Notes: generated by a model not told the origin, from the letters alone. A DNA stretch of 62,025 bases from Thermomonas sp. (GCF_020850895.1 NZ_JADZDS010000104.1:1-62025), one strand, 5' to 3'; counted from the stretch's first letter, positions 36,701 through 45,216 are shown. Numbers and translations: made by a program.

Positions 36701-37125
36701 CGGGTGTAGACCCGGGCCAGTTCTTCCGCCAGCGCCCAACGCTTGCCGGCGTCACCATCGCGCAGATGGGCAGCAATCGAGGCCAGCGCCGGCCGGGACA
36801 GCAGTTCGACATCACCCAACGCGGCATGCAGGCGCCAGCACAGCGCTTCGGCGTCGAGGTCAGTGTTGGATGCCCCCAGATTGGCATCCAGCGCCTGCTG
36901 GACGAACTCGCCCGGAGCGAGGAACTTCAGGTTCGCCGCCACCCCGAATTTCTCGGCCAGCGTCGCCTGCAGCCAGCGCCGCATCGCCGGCTGCGGGATC
37001 AGGATCACGTCCGGCTCCAGCAACCCGCGTCCGGCCACCGGCCGGCGCAATTCTTCTGCCATCAGTGCAGCCAACACGTCCAGCGCGCTGGAGTGGTAGA
37101 GGCGGAAATCGGTGGCGGCGATCAT
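33763..37125 (-). CDS. recC: exodeoxyribonuclease V subunit gamma, RecC
   Basis: Chi-recognition and scaffold subunit of RecBCD, 1120 aa. The N-terminus IAATDFRLYHSSALDVLA fits RecC (YHSNDL type) and blocks such as RVVCLLGMNEGEFPR and FLFLQLFAAAQEVLYLSWIG are conserved. The start at 37125 is used as it fits homologues; an in-frame ATG 48 bases upstream adds residues that do not. It overlaps recB by ATGA. A small ORF and rmuC lie upstream on the same strand. Confidence 0.94.
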   Translation of the reverse strand: MIAATDFRLYHSSALDVLAALMAEELRRPVAGRGLLEPDVILIPQPAMRRWLQATLAEKFGVAANLKFLAPGEFVQQALDANLGASNTDLDAEALCWRLHAALGDVELLSRPALASIAAHLRDGDAGKRWALAEELARVYTRYSAWRRDWLLRWDDGADPDDPQAILWRAVTHGRTHRARRIGEYLARFSDGDGRPEGLPARLFVFAALNISPDVLRVLASQARIGTLHFYLPNPTREYWGDLQSRQMQGPDENPLLRDWGAAGRDFVALLEGYEVVHPSLDIKAHPDPAPADPQQPCSLLRQMQSDLLHRRAPPVQAQRAAVDRSDCSLQFHACHTRLRELQVLHDRLRVLLDPTLPEGRSFDPPLQPREIAVLAPDIDLYAPYLDAVFGGAGEHGREGRIPYTLADSSPLQCEPLAEVFLRLLALPVSRFGLEDVLDLLASPALAEAFDVGPEDIERLRSWLHAAGARWGLDAEHRDRSGAPRETAYTWQFALDRLLLGHASDSEALIGGVAPWTDLEGGVLTAMDALLRLLRVLARHEARFRVPMPPAQWRDLLQALLSVLLPRPPRDRAAARSLERLRTLIVEFADQAERAGVDEAVPFELVRTCFTARLNEADTRAPLLTGGVSVARMVPMRLLPFRVVCLLGMNEGEFPRSDPAAGLNRLTAELGTERRRPGDRSIREDDRFLFLQLFAAAQEVLYLSWIGKDPRDGSDREPSTLVTELLAAAAACHMPPVSGESPVAQQLVLQHPLQPFSAAAFGDGKDPRRFSCRDDWRGAALPAALRTPLPAWLPRDVSLPESGEAEQVLSLTALRQFFRAPAEQFLRQRLHLRLPILEDVLDDIEPLQLPDSALEQHGLKSALFDALVAGHAWSDILATLRARGLLPAGPMGEQVLEALRSEIGPYVDVFLNWQGGAVPTDVALDVDIDGLRLQSHLREVYPHGAVRMRFGKPSGNSVLRNGMDWLLLGAAGVDLGLVEIEEREGVGIAAFPRTPCDRERAIDALRLLLALRRDGLRTPLAFAPYSSWALYESRENPARGLKHAARKWNGGSWDKGFAEGSEAGSRLALRGRDWFTQREEAAEFARVAGLVFGALTLAQPEPIVIDGVSLPESDETEGAE

Positions 37126-37176
37126 CGTCCCGTCATTGTGCCGGAGACGTGTCGCATGGCATGCGACGCGCATGCA

Positions 37177-37428
37177 TCACGCATCGTCATCGGCACGATC
37201 GACCGCCACGAACCCCAATAACTGCTGGGTTTCCCCGTTTGGCAGGGCATCCACGACGTGCAGCTTCCGGTTCGGCGTCCACGTGCACTCGCCGGGGTCC
37301 TCGATCCTGTTGCCGGCCTCCCGCACGTTCTTTGCGGCCCGCACGTCAACGATGCCAGCGCAACGCCTGCGATTGATGCACCGACCTGCCTCACTCCAGC
37401 TGCCGGCCAGGGGACCCACGCTTGGCAT
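37177..37428 (-). CDS. small ORF between rmuC and recC, hypothetical
   Basis: ORF of 83 aa whose ATG overlaps the rmuC stop (ATGA at 37425-37428) and which ends 51 bases before recC. No clear ribosome site, no known family. The C-terminal part (GNRIEDPGECTWTPNRKLHV and LLGFVAVDRADDDA) looks protein-like, while the Arg-rich start is less convincing. If it is not real, the 302 bases from 37126 to 37427 hold no gene. Coupling to rmuC is possible. Confidence 0.35.
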   Translation of the reverse strand: MPSVGPLAGSWSEAGRCINRRRCAGIVDVRAAKNVREAGNRIEDPGECTWTPNRKLHVVDALPNGETQQLLGFVAVDRADDDA

Positions 37429-38927
37429 CAGGGCGGGCCCGGAAGATCGTCCGGGTCGGGTCGCAGTTCGGCGGGCAGCGCTTTCTTGCCCTTGGCCCCC
37501 AGCTCGACCAGACGGCGTGCGCGCGGGAACAACGCCTGATTGGATTCACTCAGTTTTCCACGCGCCGCCCTGAAGGCAGTGTGTGCATCATCCAGTTGTT
37601 TTCCGACCCGATCGAAATCGCTCATGAAATTGGTCAGCGCGTCCAGCACCAGCCCACCCATCCTGGCGATTTCGGACGCTTCGCGCTGGATCTTGTCGCG
37701 TGTCCACAGGCGTTCGACCACCCGCAGCAATGCCATCAGCGTGTTCGGCGAAGCGAATACGATTTTCTGCTCGAACGCGTAGGTTTGCAGCGACCCGTCG
37801 AACCCCAGCGCCGCCGACAGCGCGCCCTCGATCGGCACGAAGGCGATGGTGACTTCCAATGTGCTCTCGCCCAGTGTCATGGGGTAGTTCTTGCCGCCCA
37901 AGTCCCTGACGTGCTGACGCAACCCGACCGCGTGCCGGCGCAGCGCATCCTGCTGTGCTTCCGGGGTTTCCGCGTTCATCGCCTCCTGCCAGGCGATCAG
38001 GTTGACCTTGCTGTCGACCACGATCTGGCGATCATCCGGCAGCTTGACCACGATGTCAGGGCGCTGGCGGTCACCTTCGTCCGTGGTCGCCGATTGCTGC
38101 CGCTGATAGTGCTCGCCTTCGACCAGCCCCGAGCCTTGCAGGACGTTTTCCAGCATCAGCTCACCCCAATCGCCGCGCACCTTGGCATTGCCGCGCAGGG
38201 CACGGGTCAATTCGTGGGCACGCTGGGCCATGTCGTGATTGAGGCTCTTGAGTTCGTCGATCCTGCCGACCAGGGTGGCGCGCTGGCGGGTGTCCTCGCC
38301 GTGCAGGATGTCCACACGCTGGCGGAACCCGGCGAGTTGCTCGGCAAAAGGCTTCAACAACAGGTCAATGTCATTTTTCGACTGCAGCGTCGCCTGTCGG
38401 GTGCGTTCGTCGAATGCCTTGCTCGCCAGTTCTGCAAACGCACCCGACAGGCGTGCCTGCGCGCTGTCGAGGAAGGCCCGCATTTCGTCCTTGCTGCGCT
38501 CGCTATGGCTCAGCTTCGACTCGCGTTCGGCCAACTGGGCACGCAGCGTGTCGCGCTCGTCACGCAGCGCATCACGCTCCGCTTCCACGGCGGCACGGTG
38601 CAGTTCGTCCTGTTGGCGAGCGCTGGTCTGTGCTGCAAGTCCGGCCTGCGCTTCGGCTGCAGTCTGTTGGCTGTCCTGCAGGACCGTGCGCATCACTGCC
38701 AAGTCCTGCTCAGCCTTGGCCAACATGGCTGCGCGTTCCGCCAAGCGCGCCGCGTCCGCCACGGCGGATTGGCGGGCGTTGCGCTCCCGCTCCAAATCCG
38801 CAGCGAGGCGCTCGCGATCTTCGCGGATCGCAAGTTCCACGCGCTTGTCCGGTTTGCGCAGCAGCAGCACCAACACGGCCACGACGGTGATCAACAGCGC
38901 AACCAGCAGGATGGTTTGCATCTCCAT
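37428..38927 (-). CDS. rmuC: DNA recombination protein RmuC
   Basis: RmuC family protein, 499 aa, thought to limit inversion and recombination in E. coli. Residues 4-22 form a membrane anchor (TILLVALLITVVAVLVLLL), about 30-200 a long coiled coil, and the C-terminal nuclease-like domain has PDIVVKLPDDRQIVVDSKVN, the conserved catalytic region. Its nearness to recCBD on the same strand suggests a shared DNA-repair neighbourhood, though the gap to recC is about 300 bases. Confidence 0.92.
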   Translation of the reverse strand: MEMQTILLVALLITVVAVLVLLLRKPDKRVELAIREDRERLAADLERERNARQSAVADAARLAERAAMLAKAEQDLAVMRTVLQDSQQTAAEAQAGLAAQTSARQQDELHRAAVEAERDALRDERDTLRAQLAERESKLSHSERSKDEMRAFLDSAQARLSGAFAELASKAFDERTRQATLQSKNDIDLLLKPFAEQLAGFRQRVDILHGEDTRQRATLVGRIDELKSLNHDMAQRAHELTRALRGNAKVRGDWGELMLENVLQGSGLVEGEHYQRQQSATTDEGDRQRPDIVVKLPDDRQIVVDSKVNLIAWQEAMNAETPEAQQDALRRHAVGLRQHVRDLGGKNYPMTLGESTLEVTIAFVPIEGALSAALGFDGSLQTYAFEQKIVFASPNTLMALLRVVERLWTRDKIQREASEIARMGGLVLDALTNFMSDFDRVGKQLDDAHTAFRAARGKLSESNQALFPRARRLVELGAKGKKALPAELRPDPDDLPGPP

Positions 38928-39017
38928 CCCGGCAGTTTAGCCAGAGCGCGTCGCAAATCCCGCGACGGGCACCGCAGCGCACGTTTGCGGAGCCAATCGG
39001 GGCATGCCCGCCATGGA

Positions 39018-39728
39018 CTAGGCCACCGACACCCTGAACATCCAGCCAATCAGCGCCGTTCCCGCCTGCGCCAGCGTGCCCCAGAGCAGCACGCGCGTTG
39101 CGCCCTTCCAGCCGCCGCCGCCGGCGATCCGTTCGGCCACGTAGCCCAGCAGCGCCAACAACAGCAGGGAACTGGCCACGATCGCCACGCCCAAGCCCGG
39201 CCCCCGCCACAGCCAGCACAGCAGCACCGGCGGCAGCGCGCCAACCGTGAACGCCGCAGCCGATGCAATCCCCGCCTGCCCCGGTCGGGCGCGTTGGGCA
39301 TCGTTGATCCCGACCTCATCACGCAGGTGCGCGCCCAAGACATCGTGTTCTGTCAACTGCACCGCTACGGCATGCGCCAACTCCGGAGTCAGGCCGCGCT
39401 GGATGTAGATGTTGGTCAGTTCCTTCAATTCCAGGTCGGGATGCTCACGCAGGGCGCGGGATTCGATCCGCACATCAGCATGTTCGGCATCCCGCTGTGA
39501 GCTGACCGAAACATACTCACCAGCCGCCATCGACAGTGCACCAGCCACCAGCCCGGCCAGGCCACTGAGCAGGATGGTGGTGGGTTGGGCCTGCGCTGCA
39601 GCCATGCCAAGCATCAGGCTGCTGGTGGAAATCAGGCCGTCGTTGGCACCCAGCACCGCCGCGCGCAGCCAGCCGCTGTTCTGGCTGCGGTGGGGTTCGT
39701 GATGGTGATGGTGCTCGTCGTGGATCAT
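39018..39728 (-). CDS. VIT1/CCC1-family divalent metal transporter
   Basis: Membrane protein of 236 aa in the VIT/CCC1 family, which moves Fe2+ or Mn2+. The N-terminus is His-rich (HDEHHHHHEPHRS), followed by the conserved WLRAAVLGANDGLISTSSLM and an ALSMAAGEYVSVSSQRDAE helix, then hydrophobic segments at about residues 150-170, 175-196 and 212-232. The ATG at 39728 is well placed. A partial second copy with frame damage lies upstream at 39855-39994. Confidence 0.88.
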   Translation of the reverse strand: MIHDEHHHHHEPHRSQNSGWLRAAVLGANDGLISTSSLMLGMAAAQAQPTTILLSGLAGLVAGALSMAAGEYVSVSSQRDAEHADVRIESRALREHPDLELKELTNIYIQRGLTPELAHAVAVQLTEHDVLGAHLRDEVGINDAQRARPGQAGIASAAAFTVGALPPVLLCWLWRGPGLGVAIVASSLLLLALLGYVAERIAGGGGWKGATRVLLWGTLAQAGTALIGWMFRVSVA

Positions 39729-39854
39729 GCGTGAACGGGCCCGGAACGCGGCATGGGAAACGCCCGCCTCGTGGAGGATTGTAAGCACGGGACCGCCACA
39801 TGGCCTTGCCCCAGGCCACCTGACGGCGCGAACGGGCATCCAAGGCCGAACCCG

Positions 39855-39994
39855 TCAGGACTGGAATTGCGCTGCAGCCATGCCAAGCATCAGGCTGCTG
39901 GTGGAAATCAGGCCGTCGTCGGCGCCCGGCACCGTCATGCGCAACCAGCCGCTGTTCGGGTTCGGTGTGGCTCGTGGTGGTGCGGCAGGTTCAT
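39855..39994 (-). pseudogene. truncated, frameshifted copy of the VIT gene 5' end
   Basis: The minus strand from the ATG at 39994 reads MNLPHHHEPHRTR, then needs a frame shift to continue as SGWLRMTVPGADDGLIS and ISTSSLMLGMAAAQF before a stop at 39855. This matches the start of the VIT gene (His-rich start, GLISTSSLMLGMAAAQ). An exact 52-base block occurs at both 39592-39643 and 39868-39919. Only about 45 codons survive, so it is a dead copy. It lies in the 337-base stretch 39729-40065, which holds no other gene that I can see. Confidence 0.75.
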
Positions 39995-40065
39995 CGCGGA
40001 CGAACCAGCGCATGACGGTCGCAGGCGCGGCGCAGGGCTTGCCGCTGTCGGCAAGGCCAGCGCCC

Positions 40066-41280
40066 TCACTCGGTCAGGTTCACCGCTGACGCCAACGCGG
40101 CGCGGCCACCGGCGGCATCGACCCGCCACAGGTCGCCGTCTGCAAACAGGATGCCTTCGTTGACACCATCCACATGCGCCACGTCGGTGCGCAGCACGCG
40201 CCCGCCGTAGGCCTGGCCCACATGCGCGGTCAGGGTGTGGCCGATGGCGATGCGCCGCGCGCCGTACTTCGCCAGCAGCGCATCGACATGCGCAGCGCTG
40301 GCCAGCGGCGTCGACTCGGTGGCCTTGGCCAGCCCGCGATACCACGACAGCCCGTGGCGGCCGAGGATCGCCTCCATGCCCGGGTTGTCCGGCTCGGCGA
40401 ACACCCCGGTGTAGCGCGCAGCCAGCCGGTCGATCGCGGCCAGGTCCAGCCCGGCCGCCAGCACCTGCGGACTGACCCCGCCGTGGGTGAACAAGGTGTC
40501 GCCGACCCGCACCATCACCGGCTTGCTGCGCAGCCAACGGCCCAATTCGGTCCGCGGTGACCACAAATCGCCATGGTCGCTCCCGGCCACGCGCGCGCTG
40601 CCGTAGTACTTGTCATGGGTCGATTTCATCCGCCCTTGCAGCAGGTACTGCTCGTGGTTGCCAAGCACGTAATGCAGCGCGCCGCCCGCGGCGGCGGCCT
40701 CCGCTTCCAGCCGGTACAACAGCCACAGCAGCGGCACCACGTTGTCGCCGCGATCCACCATGTCGCCCAGCAGTACCAACTGCCCGCGGCCGTAGGCCCA
40801 ATGCAACTGCGCGTCGATCACGCCCTGCGCGCGAAGCAGGCGGGTGGCGGCGGCGAAATTGCCTTCAAGATCCGAGACCGCAAGCAAGCGCTCCGGCATC
40901 GGCCACTGCAGTGCCGGTCGTGGATAACGGCTACGCAGCGGCACCGTGAAGCGCGTGCCGACGGCATCATCGACGATGACGTCGATATCGCCGTCCACCG
41001 GCGTACGCACGGCCCGTGCCTCGCCGTCGGCCGTCGGCACCAGGTTCAAGGCGATACGCTGTCCAACTGCGTCGATGACGTAGGGACCATCGCGCCGCGC
41101 CGGCACCGGCGGGTATTCGTTGAACAGCCAGACCCCGGCGTCCTTCGCATAGCCCGTCACCTTGCCGTCATACCTGCCGATGACAACGCCCTTGATCCGC
41201 GATACCAGCGGGATCGCCAGCACCAGCAGGGCGATGGCGACCAGCGTGAACCGCAACAGCCGTTTGCCGAAACACCTCAT
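40066..41280 (-). CDS. membrane-anchored metallophosphoesterase
   Basis: Calcineurin-like phosphoesterase of 404 aa. An N-terminal anchor (FTLVAIALLVLAIPLV) places it at the membrane with the catalytic part probably in the periplasm. Metal-binding motifs are SDLEGN (D137), GDMVDRGDN, LGNHEQY, and two downstream His motifs, FTHGGVSP and IAIGHTLT. It resembles serine/threonine or diadenosine phosphatases, but the substrate is unknown. It lies between the VIT gene remnant and rlmI on the minus strand. Confidence 0.88.
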   Translation of the reverse strand: MRCFGKRLLRFTLVAIALLVLAIPLVSRIKGVVIGRYDGKVTGYAKDAGVWLFNEYPPVPARRDGPYVIDAVGQRIALNLVPTADGEARAVRTPVDGDIDVIVDDAVGTRFTVPLRSRYPRPALQWPMPERLLAVSDLEGNFAAATRLLRAQGVIDAQLHWAYGRGQLVLLGDMVDRGDNVVPLLWLLYRLEAEAAAAGGALHYVLGNHEQYLLQGRMKSTHDKYYGSARVAGSDHGDLWSPRTELGRWLRSKPVMVRVGDTLFTHGGVSPQVLAAGLDLAAIDRLAARYTGVFAEPDNPGMEAILGRHGLSWYRGLAKATESTPLASAAHVDALLAKYGARRIAIGHTLTAHVGQAYGGRVLRTDVAHVDGVNEGILFADGDLWRVDAAGGRAALASAVNLTE

Positions 41281-41411
41281 TCCGCCACTCCCGGTCGAGA
41301 ATGGCCGATATCAGCACATGGGCGGCGCGGATGCCAGGCCAAGCGACGAGTGCGGGCTCCGGCGGCATGAAGCACGATCCAGGGCGACGGCGCCGCAAGC
41401 GGCCATGGCCG

Positions 41412-42593
41412 TCAGTCCAGCACCCGGCAGAACACCGCCTTCAGATAGCGCGACTCGGGCACCTGCGCCAGCCACGGGTGATCCGCGCCGGCGCCGGCGA
41501 CCTTCAAGATCTGCACGGTGCGGCCGGCATAGAACGCGGCGCGGCGCAGCATGTCGAGGAATTGGTCTTCGCTGACCAGGCCGGTGCAGCTGAAGGTGGC
41601 GAACAGGCCACCCGGCTTGACCACACCCAGCGCCAGCTTGTTCATGTCGAGGTATTTCTTCAGCGCGTTGATGACCTGTTCGCGGTCGCGGGTCATCTTG
41701 GCCGGGTCGAGTATGACTACGTCGAACTGCTCGCCATTGATCGCCGCATCGCGCAGCCACGGGAAGAGATCGGCCTGGATGAAACGCGGTTTGACCTTGT
41801 TGAGATGGGCGTTTTCCTTCGCGATCTCGATCACCGCCGGATCGATATCAATCCCGACCACCTCGCTGGCGCCGCGCGCCGCTGCGTACACGCCGAAACC
41901 GCCGGTGTTGCAGCACAGGTCCAGCACGCGCTTGCCTTCGCACTGTTGCGACAGCCATTGCCGGTTCTCGCGCTGGTCGGCGAAGAACCCGGTCTTGTGC
42001 GCGCCGGCCGGGTCGGCGCGGAACTTCACGCCATACTCGGTGACGATGGCCGGCTCGGTGCCCTGGGTGTCCTTGTAGTCGAAGCTCTCCTGCTTCTGCA
42101 CATGCTCGTCGGCGAAGCTGTGGAAGCGGCAGCCGGGGAAATGCGTGCGCAGCGCATCGAAAATGATGCTGCGGTGCCGCCACGCGCCGGCGCTGAAGAA
42201 CTCGACCACCAGCAGGTCATCGTAACGATCCACCACCAAGCCGCTGATGCCATCGCCCTCGCTGTGCACCACGCGCCATGCGTTGGATACCGCATCCAGC
42301 TTCAGGACTTCGCGGCGCAGGCGCACCGCCGCGCCGATCTTGCGCACGAACCAGTCGGCATCCACCGCCACGTCCGGATCCTTCTCCAGCATCCGCAGCG
42401 CGATCCGCGAATGGCCGTTGTAGAAGCCACGCCCGATCCACACCCCATCCACGCCGACCACATCGACAATGCTGCCGGGCTTGGGCTTTTGCGCGGGCTT
42501 GTCCACCAGCCGCTGGAAAATCCACGGATGGGTGGAGTTCCAGGCGTTCTTGAGCTGGACGACGGGCAGAGCTTCGGTCATGGCGATGTTCAT
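41412..42593 (-). CDS. rlmI: 23S rRNA (cytosine-5) methyltransferase RlmI-type
   Basis: Class I SAM-dependent RNA methyltransferase of 393 aa; E. coli RlmI (396 aa) methylates C1962 of 23S rRNA. An N-terminal PUA-like domain (about 1-80) is followed by the SAM pocket VLDLCCNTGGFG, the DPAK motif VILDPAKMTR and the likely catalytic Cys336 in FSCTG. The ATG at 42593 is used, 42581 being the alternative. The gene is divergent from the Mn2+ riboswitch and TerC gene. Confidence 0.9.
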   Translation of the reverse strand: MNIAMTEALPVVQLKNAWNSTHPWIFQRLVDKPAQKPKPGSIVDVVGVDGVWIGRGFYNGHSRIALRMLEKDPDVAVDADWFVRKIGAAVRLRREVLKLDAVSNAWRVVHSEGDGISGLVVDRYDDLLVVEFFSAGAWRHRSIIFDALRTHFPGCRFHSFADEHVQKQESFDYKDTQGTEPAIVTEYGVKFRADPAGAHKTGFFADQRENRQWLSQQCEGKRVLDLCCNTGGFGVYAAARGASEVVGIDIDPAVIEIAKENAHLNKVKPRFIQADLFPWLRDAAINGEQFDVVILDPAKMTRDREQVINALKKYLDMNKLALGVVKPGGLFATFSCTGLVSEDQFLDMLRRAAFYAGRTVQILKVAGAGADHPWLAQVPESRYLKAVFCRVLD

Positions 42594-42628
42594 GTTTCTG
42601 TCACACAAGTGGGCTATTGTCGCCCAAG

Positions 42629-42796
42629 AAGGGGAGTAACTCCGCGCGCGGACGTCGTCAGTACGGGTCAAGACCGACCCCGGCGCCGCGGCAGGCCAAC
42701 GGCCCGTGAGTGAGACCTTCGCCGACTGGCGAAGCGCGCTTCCTTTCCATGTGCCCTGCATGGACGCCCTCCGCCTGCTAACCGGTGGAGGCGTGC
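42629..42796 (+). promoter_or_regulatory. yybP-ykoY (Mn2+) riboswitch controlling the TerC-family gene
   Basis: The 170-base leader has the hallmarks of the yybP-ykoY class: GGGGAGTAAC (42631), GTCAGTACGG (42656), GCCCGTGAGTGAGACCTTC (42702) and a 3' hairpin. The final hairpin pairs CCTCCGCC (42768-42775) with GGTGGAGG (42784-42791), which is the ribosome-binding site of the following gene, so ligand binding would free translation. These riboswitches are known to sense Mn2+. The region runs from the rlmI divergence to the TerC ATG. Confidence 0.88.
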
Positions 42797-43753
42797 ATGG
42801 AAACGATCGGATCCCCCTTGCTCTGGCTGGTGTTCGCCGGGGTCGTGCTGGTCGCCCTGGTGGGCGATCTGGTGCTGATGCGCCACGGTGGCGCCCACAA
42901 GGTCAGCTTCAAGGAAGCGGCGTGGTGGAGCCTGGGCTGGGTGGCGCTGGCGCTGGCCTTCAACGGCTGGCTGTGGTGGCACGCCGGCCAGCAGTTCGGC
43001 CCAGAGACAGGCAACCGCATCGGCATGGAGTTCCTGACCGGCTATCTGGTCGAGAAGGCGCTGGCGGTCGACAACATCTTCGTGTTCCTGATGCTGTTCA
43101 ACTATTTCGCAGTGCCGGAGTTGCAGCGCCAGCGTGCGTTGGTGATCGGCATCATCGGCGCAATTGTCTTGCGCGCGATCCTGATCTTCGCCGGCGCCCT
43201 GTTGCTGGCGAAATTCCACTGGGTTCTCTATCTCTTCGGCGCCTTCCTGCTGCTGACCGGGATCAAGATGTGGCGGGCTGCCGGGCAGGAGCCCGACCTC
43301 GAAACCAATCCCGTCCTGCGCTGGCTGACCGCGCATGTGCCCTTCCTGCGCCGCTATTACGGCGGCGCGCTGTGGATCGGACAAGGACGCCGGCGCAAGT
43401 TCACCCCACTGTTCATCGTGATCGTGATGCTGGGCATCACCGACGTGATCTTCGCGGTGGATTCGATCCCGGCAATCTTCGCGATCACCACCGATCCATT
43501 CATCGTGCTGACTTCGAACGTGTTCGCGGTGCTTGGCCTGCGCGCAATGTTCTTCCTGCTGCAGGGCATGGCCGATCGTTTTCACCTGCTGCCCTACGGG
43601 CTGGCGCTGGTGCTGGCCTTCATCGGCGCAAAGATGCTCCTGCTCGACGTGGTCAAGATCCCAGTGTTGCTGTCGCTGGGTGCCGTAGCCGCAATCATCG
43701 GGGTGACGATTGCGCTCAGCTTGACGCGGCCGGCGGCGGCGAAGGCAGCATGA
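42797..43753 (+). CDS. TerC family membrane protein (Alx-like, putative Mn exporter)
   Basis: Membrane protein of 318 aa in the TerC family with about nine hydrophobic segments. Conserved blocks are VEKALAVDNIFVFLMLF and DVIFAVDSIPAIFAIT, both with Asp in the membrane and typical of Alx/TerC. Alx in E. coli exports Mn2+ and is likewise led by a yybP-ykoY riboswitch; here the riboswitch at 42629-42796 overlaps the ribosome site GGTGGAGG. ATG at 42797 is chosen by that site. MntP-type proteins also use this switch but are a different family. Confidence 0.92.
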   Translation: METIGSPLLWLVFAGVVLVALVGDLVLMRHGGAHKVSFKEAAWWSLGWVALALAFNGWLWWHAGQQFGPETGNRIGMEFLTGYLVEKALAVDNIFVFLMLFNYFAVPELQRQRALVIGIIGAIVLRAILIFAGALLLAKFHWVLYLFGAFLLLTGIKMWRAAGQEPDLETNPVLRWLTAHVPFLRRYYGGALWIGQGRRRKFTPLFIVIVMLGITDVIFAVDSIPAIFAITTDPFIVLTSNVFAVLGLRAMFFLLQGMADRFHLLPYGLALVLAFIGAKMLLLDVVKIPVLLSLGAVAAIIGVTIALSLTRPAAAKAA

Positions 43754-43805
43754 GCGGAGTGTGGGTGGGGCTTGCGTTTCGGCAGCCCCGCCCCACCTCA
43801 GGAAG

Positions 43806-44570
43806 ATGTCCACGCAATCGCCCGCCGCCGCGCAGCGCCAAGCCGACCGCAGGCGAATGTGGCGGGCGGCGGTGGCCAGCGGCGGCTTCGTGGCGCTGCT
43901 GTGGCTGTGTTTCGGCCTCCAGCAGACCTTCGACTGGACCTTGCTCTCCGTCACCCCGCACACGGCGGAAGGCTTGCTCGGCCTGCTGACAGCACCGCTG
44001 CTGCACGGGTCGTTCGCGCATCTGCTGGCCAACTGCACGGCGCTGTTGCTGCTGGGAACGCTGGCGGGCATCGCCTATCCGCGCACCAGTCTGCGGGCGC
44101 TGCCGCTGCTGTGGCTGGGTTCGGGGCTGGGCGCGTGGCTGCTGGGCCAGCCCGAATCGCATCATCTGGGCGCCAGCGGGCTCGCGCATGGCCTCATGTT
44201 CCTGCTGTTCACGCTCGGCCTGCTGCGCCGGGACCGCGCCTCGATCGCCACCGGGATGATCGCGTTCCTGTTCTTCGGTGGCATGCTGCTGACGATTTTC
44301 CCGCGAGAAGCTGGCGTTTCGTGGGAATCACACCTCGGCGGCGCACTGGCAGGAATCCTCGCAGCGATCCTGTTCCGTCGCAGCGATCCGACGCCTGCGC
44401 GGAAAAAATACAGTTGGGAAATCGAGGAAGAACTGGAACGGGAGCAGGCGCAGGCCGGATTCGACACCTTCGAAACCCGCGCACCGGAGGATGTGCCGGT
44501 GATCTGGCACCGCGATACCGAGCCCGAACGACGGGGTGTGGTGCTGACGTTCCATCGCACTGACGACTGA
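43806..44570 (+). CDS. rhomboid family intramembrane serine protease
   Basis: Rhomboid protease of 254 aa, cleaving membrane proteins inside the bilayer. HGSFAHLLANC marks the first His region, the catalytic Ser is S124 in GASG, and the second catalytic His is H176 in SHLGG. About six hydrophobic segments fill residues 35-195, and a charged tail (EIEEELEREQAQA) is cytoplasmic. The ATG at 43806 follows an AGGAAG site. It is convergent with the DUF2238 gene, with a gap of 1 base. Confidence 0.9.
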   Translation: MSTQSPAAAQRQADRRRMWRAAVASGGFVALLWLCFGLQQTFDWTLLSVTPHTAEGLLGLLTAPLLHGSFAHLLANCTALLLLGTLAGIAYPRTSLRALPLLWLGSGLGAWLLGQPESHHLGASGLAHGLMFLLFTLGLLRRDRASIATGMIAFLFFGGMLLTIFPREAGVSWESHLGGALAGILAAILFRRSDPTPARKKYSWEIEEELEREQAQAGFDTFETRAPEDVPVIWHRDTEPERRGVVLTFHRTDD

Positions 44571-44571
44571 G

Positions 44572-45216
44572 CTAGCTGCCGGCCTTTACGACTGCACCCA
44601 GTTGACGATCGTGCCAGCGCGACAGCAGGAGCAAGGAGGTTGCTGCACCACACAGGCAAAGGAACATGTCCCACTGGGTGTCCCATGGGTCGCCTTGGGT
44701 GGCGAGGAAGGCGTCTGCATCCGCGCCGAAGGCCAGCGCCGCCCACCACTCGATCAATTCGAAGAAAGCAGAGAAACTCAGGCAGGCCGCCAGTATCAGG
44801 TACGTCAACCAGCCGTCCCGCTGCAACGGCGTGCAGCGCAGCAGCAGTTCGCGGGCAAGGATCGCCGGCACGAAGCCCTGCATCCAGTGGCCGAGCCGGT
44901 CCCAGGGATTGCGGGCTGTCCCCAGGAGATCCTGCAACCAGAACCCAAGTGGCGTCTGCGCATAGGTGTAGGTGCCACCATGGATCAGTACCAACGCATG
45001 CAGTGCCAACAACCAGCACAACAGCCGGGTCAGCGGGAAACTCGACCAGCGCCAAGCAATCAGGGCCAGGCCCGTCATCGCCCACACCACTTCCAGCAAC
45101 CAGGTCAGGCGGTCGCGGGTGATCCACCAAGAAACCACCAATGCCAACAGCACGCCACCCGCCAGCAGCCAGCGTTCTGCACGGTTCGGCGGGATCGCGA
45201 TCACTCTTGTCATCAT
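44572..45216 (-). CDS. DUF2238 (YjdF) family membrane protein
   Basis: Membrane protein of 214 aa in the DUF2238/YjdF family of unknown function. Its family pattern appears as HGGTYTYAQTPLGFWLQD and the tail motif ATQGDPWDTQWDMFLCL. Six or so hydrophobic segments lie at about residues 15-32, 38-55, 61-80, 120-140, 145-160 and 185-200. Starts at 45216 and 45213 (MM) are equal. It is divergent from the patatin lipoprotein gene. Confidence 0.85.
   Translation of the reverse strand: MMTRVIAIPPNRAERWLLAGGVLLALVVSWWITRDRLTWLLEVVWAMTGLALIAWRWSSFPLTRLLCWLLALHALVLIHGGTYTYAQTPLGFWLQDLLGTARNPWDRLGHWMQGFVPAILARELLLRCTPLQRDGWLTYLILAACLSFSAFFELIEWWAALAFGADADAFLATQGDPWDTQWDMFLCLCGAATSLLLLSRWHDRQLGAVVKAGS

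Noticed and set aside
37422-39500. Long plus-strand ORF (692 codons) opposite rmuC and the VIT gene
   Set aside because: Shadow; no domain, and the opposite strand encodes two conserved proteins.
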